A stretch of DNA of 41,855 bases from JBAXEO01 sp964541375 (GCA_964541375.1 CAZIPT010000010.1:1-41855); one strand, 5' to 3'. Shown: positions 30,470 to 39,755, counted from the stretch's first letter. Numbers and translations: made by a program. Notes: a model not told the origin generated them from the letters alone.

Positions 30470-31416
30470 ACGGATTCACCTGGGGATTGGTGGTGGGACT
30501 CTCGGCGGGACTCATCATCGCGGTGGCGGCGCTCATCGGCGTGTGGGCGGAGCGCAAGGTGGCGGCCAAGATCCAGATGCGCCTCGGTCCGCAAGAGGCC
30601 GGTCCGTACGGCCTGCTCCAGACACTCGCCGACACCATCAAGCTCGTGCTCAAGGAAGACATCACACCCAACCAGGCCGACGTCCCCCTCTTCCGGTTTG
30701 CTCCGTTCATGGTGTTCGTCCCATGTGCGGCTGCGCTTGCCGTGGTGCCTTTCGTGACGGGCTGGGCCCCGTTCAACATCGCGTCGAGCGCGCTCTTCTT
30801 CCTCGCGGTCCCGGCGCTGTCCGTGATTGGCATCCTGCTGGCGGGTTGGTCGTCCCGAAACACGTACGCGTCGATCGGCGGAGTACGCGGCGCCGCTCAG
30901 ATGATCTCCTACGAGCTGCCCCGGACGCTCTCCGTCCTTTCTCTCTGCTTGCTGGCCGGCTCGATCTCGACCGTGGGCATACGTGACGCCTGGCGCTGGT
31001 GGTGGATTCCGCTGACCGCTGTCGGGTTCCTGGTCTACTTCATCGCCTCCATCGCCGAGCTCAATCGCGGCCCGTTCGACCTCCCCGAAGCCGAGTCCGA
31101 GCTGGTCGCCGGCTATTTCGCCGACTACTCCGGTATCTGGTGGGCCATCTTCATGATGGTCGAGTACGGCGGCATGGTCGCCGCGTCGCTGTTTGGCGCG
31201 GCGCTGTTCTTCGGCGGCGGTTTCGGGCTTCCGGGAGCGGCGGGCGCCGTCGTGTTCGTGCTTCTGGCCGCGTTGTTCTCCACAGCGATGATCTGGGTGA
31301 AGTGGACGTTTCCGCGTATGCGCCCCGACCAGTTGATGGGGTTGGCGTGGAAGGTTCTCACGCCCATGGCGCTCGTCCAGTTGCTGGTTGTCGGGGTGGT
31401 GATCGCATGGCTGTAG
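30466..31416 (+). CDS. nuoH: NADH-quinone oxidoreductase subunit H
   Basis: This 316-residue membrane subunit joins the proton pumps to the peripheral arm and lines the quinone channel. It has about eight helices and the motifs ERKVAAKIQMRLGPQEAGPYG near the start in two parts, RGAAQMISYELPRTLSVLS, and FDLPEAESELVAGYFADYSG, with conserved acidic residues of the E-channel. ATG 30466 overlaps the nuoD stop. The following nuoI-like gene starts within its last codons (31407). Confidence 0.94.
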   Translation: MNGFTWGLVVGLSAGLIIAVAALIGVWAERKVAAKIQMRLGPQEAGPYGLLQTLADTIKLVLKEDITPNQADVPLFRFAPFMVFVPCAAALAVVPFVTGWAPFNIASSALFFLAVPALSVIGILLAGWSSRNTYASIGGVRGAAQMISYELPRTLSVLSLCLLAGSISTVGIRDAWRWWWIPLTAVGFLVYFIASIAELNRGPFDLPEAESELVAGYFADYSGIWWAIFMMVEYGGMVAASLFGAALFFGGGFGLPGAAGAVVFVLLAALFSTAMIWVKWTFPRMRPDQLMGLAWKVLTPMALVQLLVVGVVIAWL

Positions 31417-33557
31417 AGTCCGAGAAGCGCTGGGGTTCCGTGCCCGATCGCACTTCCAACTCGGTCAGCCTCAATGTGTCGGTGACCAACGACTTCGCAC
31501 CTGGCGTACGCGGCTTCTTCGAGCGTTGGTCGAGCATGTTCACGGGTATGGCGATCACCGGCAAGCGAATGGGCGTCAAGCCGACCACTCTGCGCTACCC
31601 CGAGGAGCGTCTGACACTCTCTCCGCGTTGGCGTGGTGCGTTGCGCTTGACCGGCATCCTGGGCCGAGACGACATTCCGACTATCGCGTCCGCGCCGCCC
31701 GTATACAACGCGGTGATCGACGAGCTCTACAAGACTGACAACCTCCCGCCGTGCGTGGGCAACTGCCCGGCCAACGTCGATGCACGGGGTCAGGCATACC
31801 ATCTCGCCGACGACCGGGTCGCCGAGGCGTACGAGCTTGTTCGCGAGCGCAACACGATGCCGGGTGTCCTCGGCCGCATCTGTCATCACCCGTGTGAGAC
31901 GGCGTGCAAGCGCAACTACTACGACGAGCCGATTGCGATCCGTCCGCTTCACCGCGTCGCCTACGAGCGCTACGCGGAGGTGCGGGAGGAGCGCGTCAAG
32001 CCTCTACCGCAGACGCGGGAGAAACACGTCGCGATCATCGGCAGTGGGCCAAGCGGGCTGACCGCCGCACTGGACCTGATGCGGCTCGGCTACGCGGTCA
32101 CCGTGTACGAGAAGGACCATCACCCCGGTGGCGCGCTCTATTCGGGCGTCCCGGCGTATCGGCTTCCGCGTGACATCATCAAGCAGGAGGTCGACGACCT
32201 GGTCACGATGGGGATGGATCTTCGGCTCAACACCGCCATCGGCGACGACGTGCCGATCGACCACCTCATCGGCGAGTATGACGCTCTGCTTATCGCCACC
32301 GGGCTCCAGGAGAGCCGCATCATCCCGATTCCCGGCTCTGACGCTGAGGGCGTGGTGGGCGCGCTGGAGTTCCTCAAGGCCGGCAACTGGAAGAACGACG
32401 CCGGCTGCAAGGGTAAGCGCGTTCTGGTCGTGGGAGGCGGCAACGTGGCTGTCGACTGCGCCCGTGTCGCTCTGCGTGTGGGCGCCACCGAAGTGACGAT
32501 GACCGCACTGGAATCGATGGAAGAGCTGCCGGCGCATCCCTGGGAGATAGAGGAGGCGCTCGATGAGGGCGTCATCGCCAACTGCTCCTGGGGACCCAAC
32601 TCAGTGCTCGTCGAGGACGGCCACGTCGTGGGGATGCGGCTCCAGTCGTGCCTGTCGGTGTTCGACGCTCAAGGCCGCTTCTCACCCCAGTTCGCCGAGG
32701 AGTTCACGGACCTTCCCGCAGATATCATCGTGTTCGCGATCGGGCAGGCGCCGAAACTTGCGGGCGTTGTCGCCGGAAGCGACCTGCTCCTCACCGAGCG
32801 CGGACTGCTTCCTGTCGACGGCGCGCTCATGACCACCTCGCATGCGGGAGTCTTCGCCAGCGGCGAGGTCGTCACCGGTCCGGGCTCGGCGATCGCCTCG
32901 ATCGCGACGGGCCACGAAGCGGCCACTTCGATTCATCGGTACCTGTCGGGCGAGAGCCTCTCGGAGGGACGGGTCTATCGGCCGGTGCCGGTCTATCCGC
33001 GCTACGAAAAGGCCTCGGTCGAGGGCGTGGAGAACTCAAGGCGTCGCGTGAAGCTTCCCATGGCCAAGGGCTCCGAGCGTTCGAAGGACTTCCGTCAGGT
33101 CGAGTTGGGATTCACGCATATCGAAGGGCTCGCGGAAGCGGCTCGCTGCCTGCGCTGTTCGTCAGACGTGTGCGTGGGCTGCACGTTCTGCGCCCGCTCG
33201 TGCCCCGACTACGCGATCAGGGTCGAACGGGTGGATGATCCGGGCGCGAGGTGCGTCACGCGCTACGACCTCGACCTCTCCAAGTGCTGCTTCTGCGGAC
33301 TGTGCGCCGAGCAGTGCCCGACCCACGCGCTCAAGCACACCGGTCAGTACGAGCTGTCGTTCTACTCCAAGGAGCTCACACTCTTCGGCAAGGATGAGAT
33401 GGTCAGGCCCGGAGAGGGCAGTCGTGCGACCGGCGCCGACATGGCGGCCGGTTCAGCGGTGTTGGCTCCGTGCGGCTTTGGCGGCGCCGTCGCTCCGGAT
33501 TCGAGTCCGGCAAACCCCGAGGATGCCTCCAGGCGCGCTGAGGAGGTGCCCTCATGA
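31407..33557 (+). CDS. nuoI: NuoI with inserted GltD/NfnB-like FAD-NAD(P)H oxidoreductase (chimeric complex I subunit)
   Basis: This 716-residue protein lies where nuoI is expected but is four times its usual length. Residues 35-82 match the NuoI N-terminus (FERWSSMFTGMAITGKRMGV, LRYPEER, LSPRWRGALRL). Residues 105-190 form a GltD-type iron-sulfur domain (C116, C120, C159, C163, C167). Residues 207-515 are the FAD/NAD(P)H module with GSGPSGL (212-218), GGGNVAVDCAR (343-353) and FASGEVVTGPGSAI. Residues 581-640 return to NuoI: two CX2CX2CX3CP clusters (C589-C599, C627-C637) and the QYELSFYSKELTLF tail. The NADPH-selecting YRR of GltD is ALE here (367-369), suggesting NADH. It probably replaces NuoEFG as electron entry. 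The ATG overlaps nuoH. Confidence 0.88.
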   Translation: MAVESEKRWGSVPDRTSNSVSLNVSVTNDFAPGVRGFFERWSSMFTGMAITGKRMGVKPTTLRYPEERLTLSPRWRGALRLTGILGRDDIPTIASAPPVYNAVIDELYKTDNLPPCVGNCPANVDARGQAYHLADDRVAEAYELVRERNTMPGVLGRICHHPCETACKRNYYDEPIAIRPLHRVAYERYAEVREERVKPLPQTREKHVAIIGSGPSGLTAALDLMRLGYAVTVYEKDHHPGGALYSGVPAYRLPRDIIKQEVDDLVTMGMDLRLNTAIGDDVPIDHLIGEYDALLIATGLQESRIIPIPGSDAEGVVGALEFLKAGNWKNDAGCKGKRVLVVGGGNVAVDCARVALRVGATEVTMTALESMEELPAHPWEIEEALDEGVIANCSWGPNSVLVEDGHVVGMRLQSCLSVFDAQGRFSPQFAEEFTDLPADIIVFAIGQAPKLAGVVAGSDLLLTERGLLPVDGALMTTSHAGVFASGEVVTGPGSAIASIATGHEAATSIHRYLSGESLSEGRVYRPVPVYPRYEKASVEGVENSRRRVKLPMAKGSERSKDFRQVELGFTHIEGLAEAARCLRCSSDVCVGCTFCARSCPDYAIRVERVDDPGARCVTRYDLDLSKCCFCGLCAEQCPTHALKHTGQYELSFYSKELTLFGKDEMVRPGEGSRATGADMAAGSAVLAPCGFGGAVAPDSSPANPEDASRRAEEVPS

Positions 33558-34054
33558 GTGGTTTGACGGGTGCGGGACTCTTCTGGGGGCTCTCGGCGGT
33601 CGCTCTCGTAGGCGCGCTGTCTGTGGTGTTCGTGCGCGAAGTGATGCGCATGGCGCTTGGACTGGGTGCATTCCTGATGGCCGTCGCCGGTTTCTTCGCT
33701 TACTACGGATTCGGTTTCCTCGCACTGGCCGAGCTGTTCGTATACGTCGGCGGCGTGCTGGTACTGGTGCTCTTCGCGATCATGCTGGTGCAGCGATCGG
33801 GTGCGGGTGCACCGGTGCTCGAGTCTCGAGTCGATGCGCTGGCGGTGCTCTCGGCGACCGCCATAGCGGGGCTGCTGTTCGCGATGGTTCGACCGCTCGC
33901 GGGTATGTTCACGGTCGCGACGGCCTCGAGCGGGCCCAGCGCGCTTTCGCAGGTGCTTCTCGGCAGGCTGCTGCCGCAGTTCGAGGCGGTCGGCGTGCTG
34001 CTGCTCGTCTCTCTGGTCGCGGTCGTGGTCATCGTGGGCGGTGATCGCGAGTGA
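33554..34054 (+). CDS. nuoJ: NADH-quinone oxidoreductase subunit J
   Basis: This 166-residue membrane subunit has about five helices; the third holds LAELFVYVGGVLVLVLFAIM, the family's pi-bulge region that couples quinone reduction to pumping. The ATG overlaps the chimera's stop (ATGA) and the end overlaps nuoK (GTGA). Length and position are normal for the family. Confidence 0.92.
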   Translation: MSGLTGAGLFWGLSAVALVGALSVVFVREVMRMALGLGAFLMAVAGFFAYYGFGFLALAELFVYVGGVLVLVLFAIMLVQRSGAGAPVLESRVDALAVLSATAIAGLLFAMVRPLAGMFTVATASSGPSALSQVLLGRLLPQFEAVGVLLLVSLVAVVVIVGGDRE

Positions 34055-34353
34055 GCATGATTCTGATCGCCTGCGCCCTCTTCGGGATCGGCTTGCTCGG
34101 CGTGCTCGTACGCCGCGACATCATCGCGCTGCTTGCGAGCGTCGAAGTGATGCTTGGCGGTGCGCTCATCCTGCTGGTCGGACTGGGCGCAAGCGTCAGA
34201 CACACCGGTGCGCCCGTCTCGGTCGAAGGGGTCGCGCTCGTCGTCATCGTGGTTGCCGCCGCCGAGGCTGCCGTTGGTCTGGCGCTTCTCGTCGCCGTCG
34301 CTCGCCGCCGAGGAACCACTCGGATCGACGACCTGAACGAGGTGAAGGGCTGA
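34051..34353 (+). CDS. nuoK: NADH-quinone oxidoreductase subunit K
   Basis: This 100-residue MrpC-like subunit has three helices, with the conserved Glu in LLASVEVMLGGALIL and the second in VVAAAEAAVGLALLVAV. GTG 34051 overlaps the nuoJ stop; ATG 34057 is an alternative two codons later. It overlaps nuoL by one base. Confidence 0.93.
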   Translation: MSMILIACALFGIGLLGVLVRRDIIALLASVEVMLGGALILLVGLGASVRHTGAPVSVEGVALVVIVVAAAEAAVGLALLVAVARRRGTTRIDDLNEVKG

Positions 34354-36206
34354 TGGGCGCGCTGGTGTCTGCACCGTGGATCGCGGTGGCGTTGCCGCTG
34401 CTGCTCGCCGTCGCGATCGGGATTCTCGGCCGGCATGCCAAGCCGATCGTCCCCTGGATTGCCATGATCGGGCCGGTGCTCGTTGTCGCACTCGGCGCTG
34501 GAGCGCTCGGCGCGATACCCGTGGGTGCCACCGCGTCGGCAGAACCCTGGACGAGCCAGCTCGCATCTGCGGGATCTGCGGTCTGGTTCGGCGTGGGCGC
34601 TCTGACGATCAGCGTCGGATGGGCCGTCGACACGCTCGCTGCGCTGATGCTGCTCGTCGTCGGCGTGGTCGCACTCATGGTGATCATCTTCTCGATCGGG
34701 TACATGGCCCAGGATCCGGGCAAGGTCCGCTACTTCGCACTTCTCTCGGCGTTCACGGGGGCGATGACACTCTTGGTCATCGGCGATTCGTTCACCACGC
34801 TCTTCATCGGTTGGGAGCTTGTCGGCGCTTGCTCATATCTGTTGATCGGGTTCTGGTATCAGAAGCCATCAGCGATGGCCGCAGCGGTCAAGGCGTTCCT
34901 CACGACCCGAGTCGGCGACGTCGGCCTGCTCTTTGGGCTGGCGGTCCTTTGGGCATCGACCGGATCCTTGGGCTACACCGGGGTGATGGAGGGCCTGAAG
35001 ACGATGGCGCCCGCGGCCATCACCGCCGCGGCCGTGCTGGTCGCGATAGGTGCAATCGGCAAGTCGGCGCAGTTCCCCCTCCATATCTGGCTTCCGGACG
35101 CCATGGAGGGGCCGACGCCGGTCTCGGCACTCATCCACGCCGCGACGATGGTGGCGGCCGGCGTGTTCCTCATCGCTCGTACCTGGCCTCTGTTCGAGGC
35201 AGCTCCGGCGGCCCGCACGGTTCTCCTCGTCGCCGGGCTGACGTCGGCACTGGGAGCGGCGCTCGCGGCAATACCGCAGCGCGACATCAAGAAGGTGCTC
35301 GCGTACTCGACGATCAGCCAGCTCGGATTCATGTTCGCTGCGCTGGGTGTTGGCGCCTGGAGCTTCGCCTTCTTCCACCTGGTGACTCACGCGGCATTCA
35401 AAGCGTTGCTCTTCCTGACCTCGGGAAGCGTGATCCACGGTTCGGGGACACAGGACATGCGCGAGATGGGCGGTTTGCGTAAGGAGATGCCGGTCACATT
35501 CGCCGTCTGGCTGATCGGCGTGCTTTCGCTTGTCGGTCTCTGGCCGCTCGCGGGCTTCTGGAGCAAAGACGCGATCCTTGATGTGGTCTGGATCGCGGTT
35601 CCGATCGCGGGTGCCGTCTTGTTTGCGACAGCATTCGTCACGGGCGTGTACTCGGGGCGCGCGACTCGGCTCACCTTCTTCGGCTCCCACCGGGGTTCAG
35701 GTCATGCGCACGAGAGTCCATTGTCGATGCTCGTGCCGTTGGCACTGCTTGCGGTCCCGGCAGCGCTGCTCGGCTTCGCCGGAGACTGGATCATGATCCG
35801 CCTTGGCGAGCATCCCGAGCCCCTGTCCCTGCCGATCTCGGCCGTGGCGGTCGGCCTCGGCCTGCTTGGACTGGTCGTGGGCTGGTCGCTTGAACGCGGC
35901 GAAGACGCCGACCAGGCGCTCGAGCGGAGACTCGGCGGCGCATGGCGCGCCGGGTCGAGCGGCTTTGGCTGGGACACCGTCGTGAGCCGAGTGGTGGTCG
36001 CGCCGGTTGCCATCGCTGCCCGCGTGCTCTGGGCGGTCGTCGACCGCTACCTGATCGACGGCACCGTCGAGGGCACCGCCACCGTGGCCCGCTGGGCCGG
36101 GGGAGTGGTCAGCCGGCTACAGAACGGTGACGCCCAGTGGTACGGCGCGCTCATCGCCGCAGGTGTGGCGCTGATGCTGGTCGCCTCGATCTGGCTGGGG
36201 AGGTGA
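34353..36206 (+). CDS. nuoL: NADH-quinone oxidoreductase subunit L
   Basis: This 617-residue antiporter-like proton-pump subunit has about 15-16 membrane helices. Motifs seen include YFALLSAFTGAMTLLVIGDS, WELVGACSYLLIGFWY (conserved Glu), FLTTRVGDVG, the pump-core HIWLPDAMEGPTPVSALIHA with the essential Lys shortly before it (AIGKSAQFP), and KKVLAYSTISQLGFM. The C-terminal lateral helix region is present but short. ATG 34353 overlaps the nuoK stop by one base, so the upstream open frame is not used. Confidence 0.95.
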   Translation: MGALVSAPWIAVALPLLLAVAIGILGRHAKPIVPWIAMIGPVLVVALGAGALGAIPVGATASAEPWTSQLASAGSAVWFGVGALTISVGWAVDTLAALMLLVVGVVALMVIIFSIGYMAQDPGKVRYFALLSAFTGAMTLLVIGDSFTTLFIGWELVGACSYLLIGFWYQKPSAMAAAVKAFLTTRVGDVGLLFGLAVLWASTGSLGYTGVMEGLKTMAPAAITAAAVLVAIGAIGKSAQFPLHIWLPDAMEGPTPVSALIHAATMVAAGVFLIARTWPLFEAAPAARTVLLVAGLTSALGAALAAIPQRDIKKVLAYSTISQLGFMFAALGVGAWSFAFFHLVTHAAFKALLFLTSGSVIHGSGTQDMREMGGLRKEMPVTFAVWLIGVLSLVGLWPLAGFWSKDAILDVVWIAVPIAGAVLFATAFVTGVYSGRATRLTFFGSHRGSGHAHESPLSMLVPLALLAVPAALLGFAGDWIMIRLGEHPEPLSLPISAVAVGLGLLGLVVGWSLERGEDADQALERRLGGAWRAGSSGFGWDTVVSRVVVAPVAIAARVLWAVVDRYLIDGTVEGTATVARWAGGVVSRLQNGDAQWYGALIAAGVALMLVASIWLGR

Positions 36207-36211
36207 CCGGC

Positions 36212-37657
36212 ATGATCCAACTCGATCTACTGATCCTGGTCCCCGCGATTGCCGCGCTGGCTTGCGCGTTCGCCGGTCGCATGGCCCCGGCACTTTCCAA
36301 GTGGATCGCTCTGGCTGCGCTGGTCATCCAAGGCGTCTTGGTTCTTTCGCTGACTCCGGCCGCGATCTTCTCCGGAGCGCGCATCGAGGGAGCGCATCTC
36401 GGCGGGTTTGCGTCGATGTGGTCGACGGTGATCGATGGGCTCTCGACCCCGCTGATTCTGCTCACGGTCTTCATCGGACTGGCTGCAGTCGTCGTTTCCT
36501 GGGAGGTTGACGAACGTCCTGGCGCCTTCTTTGGGCTCCTCCTCGCACTGCAGGCCGCTCTGACGACCGTATTCCTCGCCGACAACCTCGTTCTGTTCTA
36601 CGTCGGTTGGGAGTCGGTGCTCGTGCCGATGTACTTCATCATCGGCGGATGGGGTTCGTCGAACCGGCGGCACGCTGCGACCAAGTACCTGATCTACTCG
36701 TTCGCGGCCGGCGCGATCATGCTCTTCGGCGTGATCCTTGCCATCGCCGAGGGCGGCGGTACCGCAAGCATCGCCGAGATCGCCTCGGCGAGTTCGGGGA
36801 TGGCAACGCCCGGACTCATCTTCTGGCTCTTCACGATCGCGTTCCTGGTCAAGATTCCGGCGGTCCCATTCCATACGTGGCTGCCCGATGCTCATACCGA
36901 GGCACCCACCGCGGGCTCGATCGTTCTTGCCGGGGTGCTGCTCAAGATGGGCGGCTATGGGCTCATGCGCATCGCGGTTCCCTTCGCGCCGACGGCGTTC
37001 ACCCAGGCTCGTGGGCTGCTTATGGCGCTCGGGTTGATCGGCATCGTGTACGGCGCCGCGATGGCGCTCGTGCAAACGGACCTCAAGCGGCTCGTCGCAT
37101 ATTCCTCGGTCTCTCACATGGGATTCGTGATTCTGGCTATCGCAGCCGCCACTCCCGATGCGATGGGCGCCGCACTTGTCGCGATGGTCAGCCACGGGTT
37201 CGTCGCCGGGCTGCTCTTCATGCTCGTCGGCTCGCTCTACTCCCGCACGCACACGCGAGAGCTGTCGCGGTTCGGCGGCTTGGGCCGGGTCATGCCGATC
37301 TGGGGTGTGGCCTTCACCTTCGGCGCATTGGCTTCCCTCGGCCTGCCGGGTCTGTCAGGTTTCCCGGGCGAGTTCGCGACCGTGTTGGAGTCATTCAGGA
37401 CGTTCGGCTGGTGGACGCTCGTCGGGACGATCGGGCTGGTTCTCGCTGCGGCATACAACCTTCGCGCGATTCGCGGCTCGGTTCAGGGACCGGTTGGGGA
37501 GTTCACGTCGCTGCCCGATCTGGGCGTTCGGGAGACTTCGCTGGTCGTCGCATTCTCGGCCGGGATCCTCGCCCTGGGCGTCCAGCCAATGCTGATTCTC
37601 TCGATCGCCGAGAAGGCGCTCCTGTCGTTGTCTCGCATCGCCGGCGGGGGGATGTAG
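36212..37657 (+). CDS. nuoM: NADH-quinone oxidoreductase subunit M
   Basis: This 481-residue antiporter-like proton-pump subunit has 14 helices. It shows the conserved Glu in FYVGWESVLVPMYFIIGGWG, FHTWLPDAHTEAPTAGSIVL with the preceding Lys, LKRLVAYSSVSHMGFVIL and GLSGFPGEF. ATG 36212 has GGGGAGG about 8 nt upstream, formed by the end of nuoL. nuoN follows directly after its stop. Confidence 0.95.
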   Translation: MIQLDLLILVPAIAALACAFAGRMAPALSKWIALAALVIQGVLVLSLTPAAIFSGARIEGAHLGGFASMWSTVIDGLSTPLILLTVFIGLAAVVVSWEVDERPGAFFGLLLALQAALTTVFLADNLVLFYVGWESVLVPMYFIIGGWGSSNRRHAATKYLIYSFAAGAIMLFGVILAIAEGGGTASIAEIASASSGMATPGLIFWLFTIAFLVKIPAVPFHTWLPDAHTEAPTAGSIVLAGVLLKMGGYGLMRIAVPFAPTAFTQARGLLMALGLIGIVYGAAMALVQTDLKRLVAYSSVSHMGFVILAIAAATPDAMGAALVAMVSHGFVAGLLFMLVGSLYSRTHTRELSRFGGLGRVMPIWGVAFTFGALASLGLPGLSGFPGEFATVLESFRTFGWWTLVGTIGLVLAAAYNLRAIRGSVQGPVGEFTSLPDLGVRETSLVVAFSAGILALGVQPMLILSIAEKALLSLSRIAGGGM

Positions 37658-39169
37658 ATGTCCTCCGCGCTCATTCTCACGCTTCAACTCGGGCCTGCGC
37701 TGCTGGGGGCCATGCTCGCCCTCGCCCTCGACGCGTTCGGCCGCACTCGGGCTGCGGTTGCCTGTGCGAGCGTCGGTCTTCTGGCTTCGGGCGTCTTCGG
37801 TCTGTACGCAGGAATGACCGCCGGTGGCTCGACCGTGTTTGGCGTGCTACGTGTCGGTGCGGTCTTCTCGACCGTGCCCGGCGCGATCGCAGCACTCGCG
37901 GCGTTGGCACTCTGGGGCGGATGGACCGAGTTCACGAGCCGTCCCGGAGGGGGGTCCTCCGCCGCGCTGGTCGCGTTGGCGGCTCTCGCCTCGTCTGCCG
38001 TGGCCATGAGCTTCGATCTCCTGATGCTGCTCGTGGCTCTGGAGACCGCGGCGGCGGCAGGATACGCGTTGGTCGCCGATGCGAAGACGAACCGTTCGGA
38101 TGAGTCGGCGCTGAAGTACTTCGTCCAGGGTGCCATCGCGACGGGACTGCTGGTGATGGGACTCGCGGTTCTTGTCGGCGGGTACGCCCCGTCGGGAGCG
38201 TACGGCGAGTTGGCTACGGTGTTCTCGCAACCTGCGATGCCGATGGCCGCTCTCGCGGGCGCGCTCCTGGTGCTTTCGGCGCTCGCGTTCAAGTCCTCAC
38301 TGGTGCCGTTCCACTCGTGGGCGCCTGATGCATACGAGTCAGCGCGGCCAGAGGTCGCCGCGTTCCTCGCCGCAGGACCCAAGCTCGGCGCAATGGGCGC
38401 CATGGCGCTCTTCATGGTGGTCGTCGCGTCGGGTGTGCTCGCCGACAGGCTCATCGTGGTGATGGCCGCCATTTCCGGTCTGTCCATCATCGTTGGGTCG
38501 GTGGGCGCCTTCCGACAGCGTTCGTACACCCGGATGCTGGGATACGCCGGAATCGCCCAAGCCGGCTACGCGCTCATCGGCGCGGTGGTACTCAACCCCA
38601 CTTCGGCCGTGTTCTTCGCGACGACATATGCAATCGCGACGACCGGTACCTTTCTGGCCGCAACGGCGTTCAGACAGGCGCGCCCCGACTGGGACGGGAG
38701 CATTCGTGGGCTCGCCGGGCTCGGGCGGGGAAGCGCGAGACTCGCGGCCTTCTCGGTAGCGATTCTCCTCATTTCACTTGCGGGGATTCCTCCGCTGTTG
38801 GGCTTCTGGGGGAAGTTCCAGGTTTTCGCCAGCGCGGCGACAATGTCGGGACGGATGTTCCTCGCGTTGGACAACCCGCTTCTGGGGTGGACGTACGCGC
38901 TCCTGGCGGCCGCCGGAATCATCGGTTCGGTGGTCTCGCTTGGGTACTACGGCAGCGTGCTCCAGTCGCTCTACCTGGCCGAGGAGCCCGCTGGGCTCGA
39001 AGATTGCAGCGTGGTCGTGTCGGACGCAATGGACGACATTGACATGGACGACGCCCCGTCAGTCACTGCGATCGTAGTGGCGACTACGGCTATTGCGGTG
39101 ATCCTCTTGGGACTGGTTCCGCTCTTCTTGGGGATGTCGGCGCTCATGACGCCATTCACGATGCGCTAG
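37658..39169 (+). CDS. nuoN: NADH-quinone oxidoreductase subunit N
   Basis: This 503-residue third antiporter-like pump subunit has 14 helices, with FHSWAPDAYESARPEVAAFL, RMLGYAGIAQAGYALIG and GIPPLLGFWGKFQVF. A Glu in the fifth-helix region (MLLVALETAAAAGYALVA) matches the family. The loop near residue 440 is extended and acidic (DAMDDIDMDD), beyond the usual family loop. ATG 37658 abuts the nuoM stop. It is the last gene of the operon; a hairpin follows at 39276. Confidence 0.93.
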   Translation: MSSALILTLQLGPALLGAMLALALDAFGRTRAAVACASVGLLASGVFGLYAGMTAGGSTVFGVLRVGAVFSTVPGAIAALAALALWGGWTEFTSRPGGGSSAALVALAALASSAVAMSFDLLMLLVALETAAAAGYALVADAKTNRSDESALKYFVQGAIATGLLVMGLAVLVGGYAPSGAYGELATVFSQPAMPMAALAGALLVLSALAFKSSLVPFHSWAPDAYESARPEVAAFLAAGPKLGAMGAMALFMVVVASGVLADRLIVVMAAISGLSIIVGSVGAFRQRSYTRMLGYAGIAQAGYALIGAVVLNPTSAVFFATTYAIATTGTFLAATAFRQARPDWDGSIRGLAGLGRGSARLAAFSVAILLISLAGIPPLLGFWGKFQVFASAATMSGRMFLALDNPLLGWTYALLAAAGIIGSVVSLGYYGSVLQSLYLAEEPAGLEDCSVVVSDAMDDIDMDDAPSVTAIVVATTAIAVILLGLVPLFLGMSALMTPFTMR

Positions 39170-39248
39170 CATCGAGTCTGGACATTGTGTGGAGAGAACA
39201 TGTGAACGCTTGCATCAACCTTTGCTCGGTGTTACGCTTCTCCACGAG

Positions 39249-39266
39249 TTGCATGCAAATGCAACC
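39249..39266. promoter_or_regulatory. Operator-like inverted repeat behind nuoN
   Basis: GTTGCAT, a 4-nt gap (GCAA) and ATGCAAC form a perfect 7-4-7 inverted repeat. It lies about 80 bp after nuoN in a gene-free stretch and could bind a regulator of the next gene. No factor can be named. Confidence 0.35.
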
Positions 39267-39275
39267 CTTACCCCT

Positions 39276-39312
39276 GAGCCTCAAGGTGCCGGCCTTGGGG
39301 CTCCCCCATTTC
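39276..39312 (+). terminator. Probable terminator of the nuo operon
   Basis: GAGCCTCAAGG (39276-39286) pairs with CCTTGGGGCTC (39293-39303), with one G-U pair, around a 6-nt loop. The tail (ccccatttcc) is only weakly T-rich, so termination may be partial. Confidence 0.5.
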
Positions 39313-39415
39313 CTGGGGTCGCTTTCACCCGGAATCGTGATGCGTGTCACCGGACAATTCCTTGATCCGCGGTACCGTCGTCAAGTCGCCCTAAGGCGGT
39401 GCCGATAGCCCGGAC

Positions 39416-39667
39416 ATGATCATCTCATCGCAACAGACATCACTCGCGGCTCAAGATGTGGAACCTCCGACAGGATCGATCTCCGATTCCCGTCCGGACA
39501 TCTCGCCGGAGTTGATGCACAGGATTCTTCTCGCGGTCGATTCGGTTCCCGAGGCGCGCCCCGAGCGCGTGGTCGCCGCGCGCCAACGCCTTGCTCTTGG
39601 CTTTCCCGACTCGGTGTCAATCGCCGAGAAGATCATTGCGCGCGCGATCTGCGACGCCCTGCGTTAG
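39416..39667 (+). CDS. Small protein, possibly FlgM-like
   Basis: This 83-residue protein has a disordered N-terminal half and a C-terminal helical part (about 30-83) with SPELMHRILLAVDSVPEARP and RVVAARQRLALGFPDSVSIA, then EKIIARAICDAL. The last part resembles the sigma-binding helices of FlgM-type anti-sigma factors (R-x-x-R-V-x-x-L-x-x-x-I-x-x-G-x-Y), but the match is weak and no flagellar gene is in view. No clear Shine-Dalgarno precedes ATG 39416. Function uncertain. Confidence 0.4.
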   Translation: MIISSQQTSLAAQDVEPPTGSISDSRPDISPELMHRILLAVDSVPEARPERVVAARQRLALGFPDSVSIAEKIIARAICDALR

Positions 39668-39755
39668 GCCGCTCCCAGAGGCCGCTAGCGCACACCAACT
39701 CGCAAGCCCCATAATCGACCGATACGAGCGCCGTCGGTTGTGGGGGAGGGTTTGC

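Noticed and set aside
36227..37252. 341-codon minus-strand open frame opposite nuoM
   Set aside because: It lies wholly antisense to a clear complex I gene; the product is Arg/His/Glu-rich without any motif, as expected of a shadow frame in GC-rich DNA.
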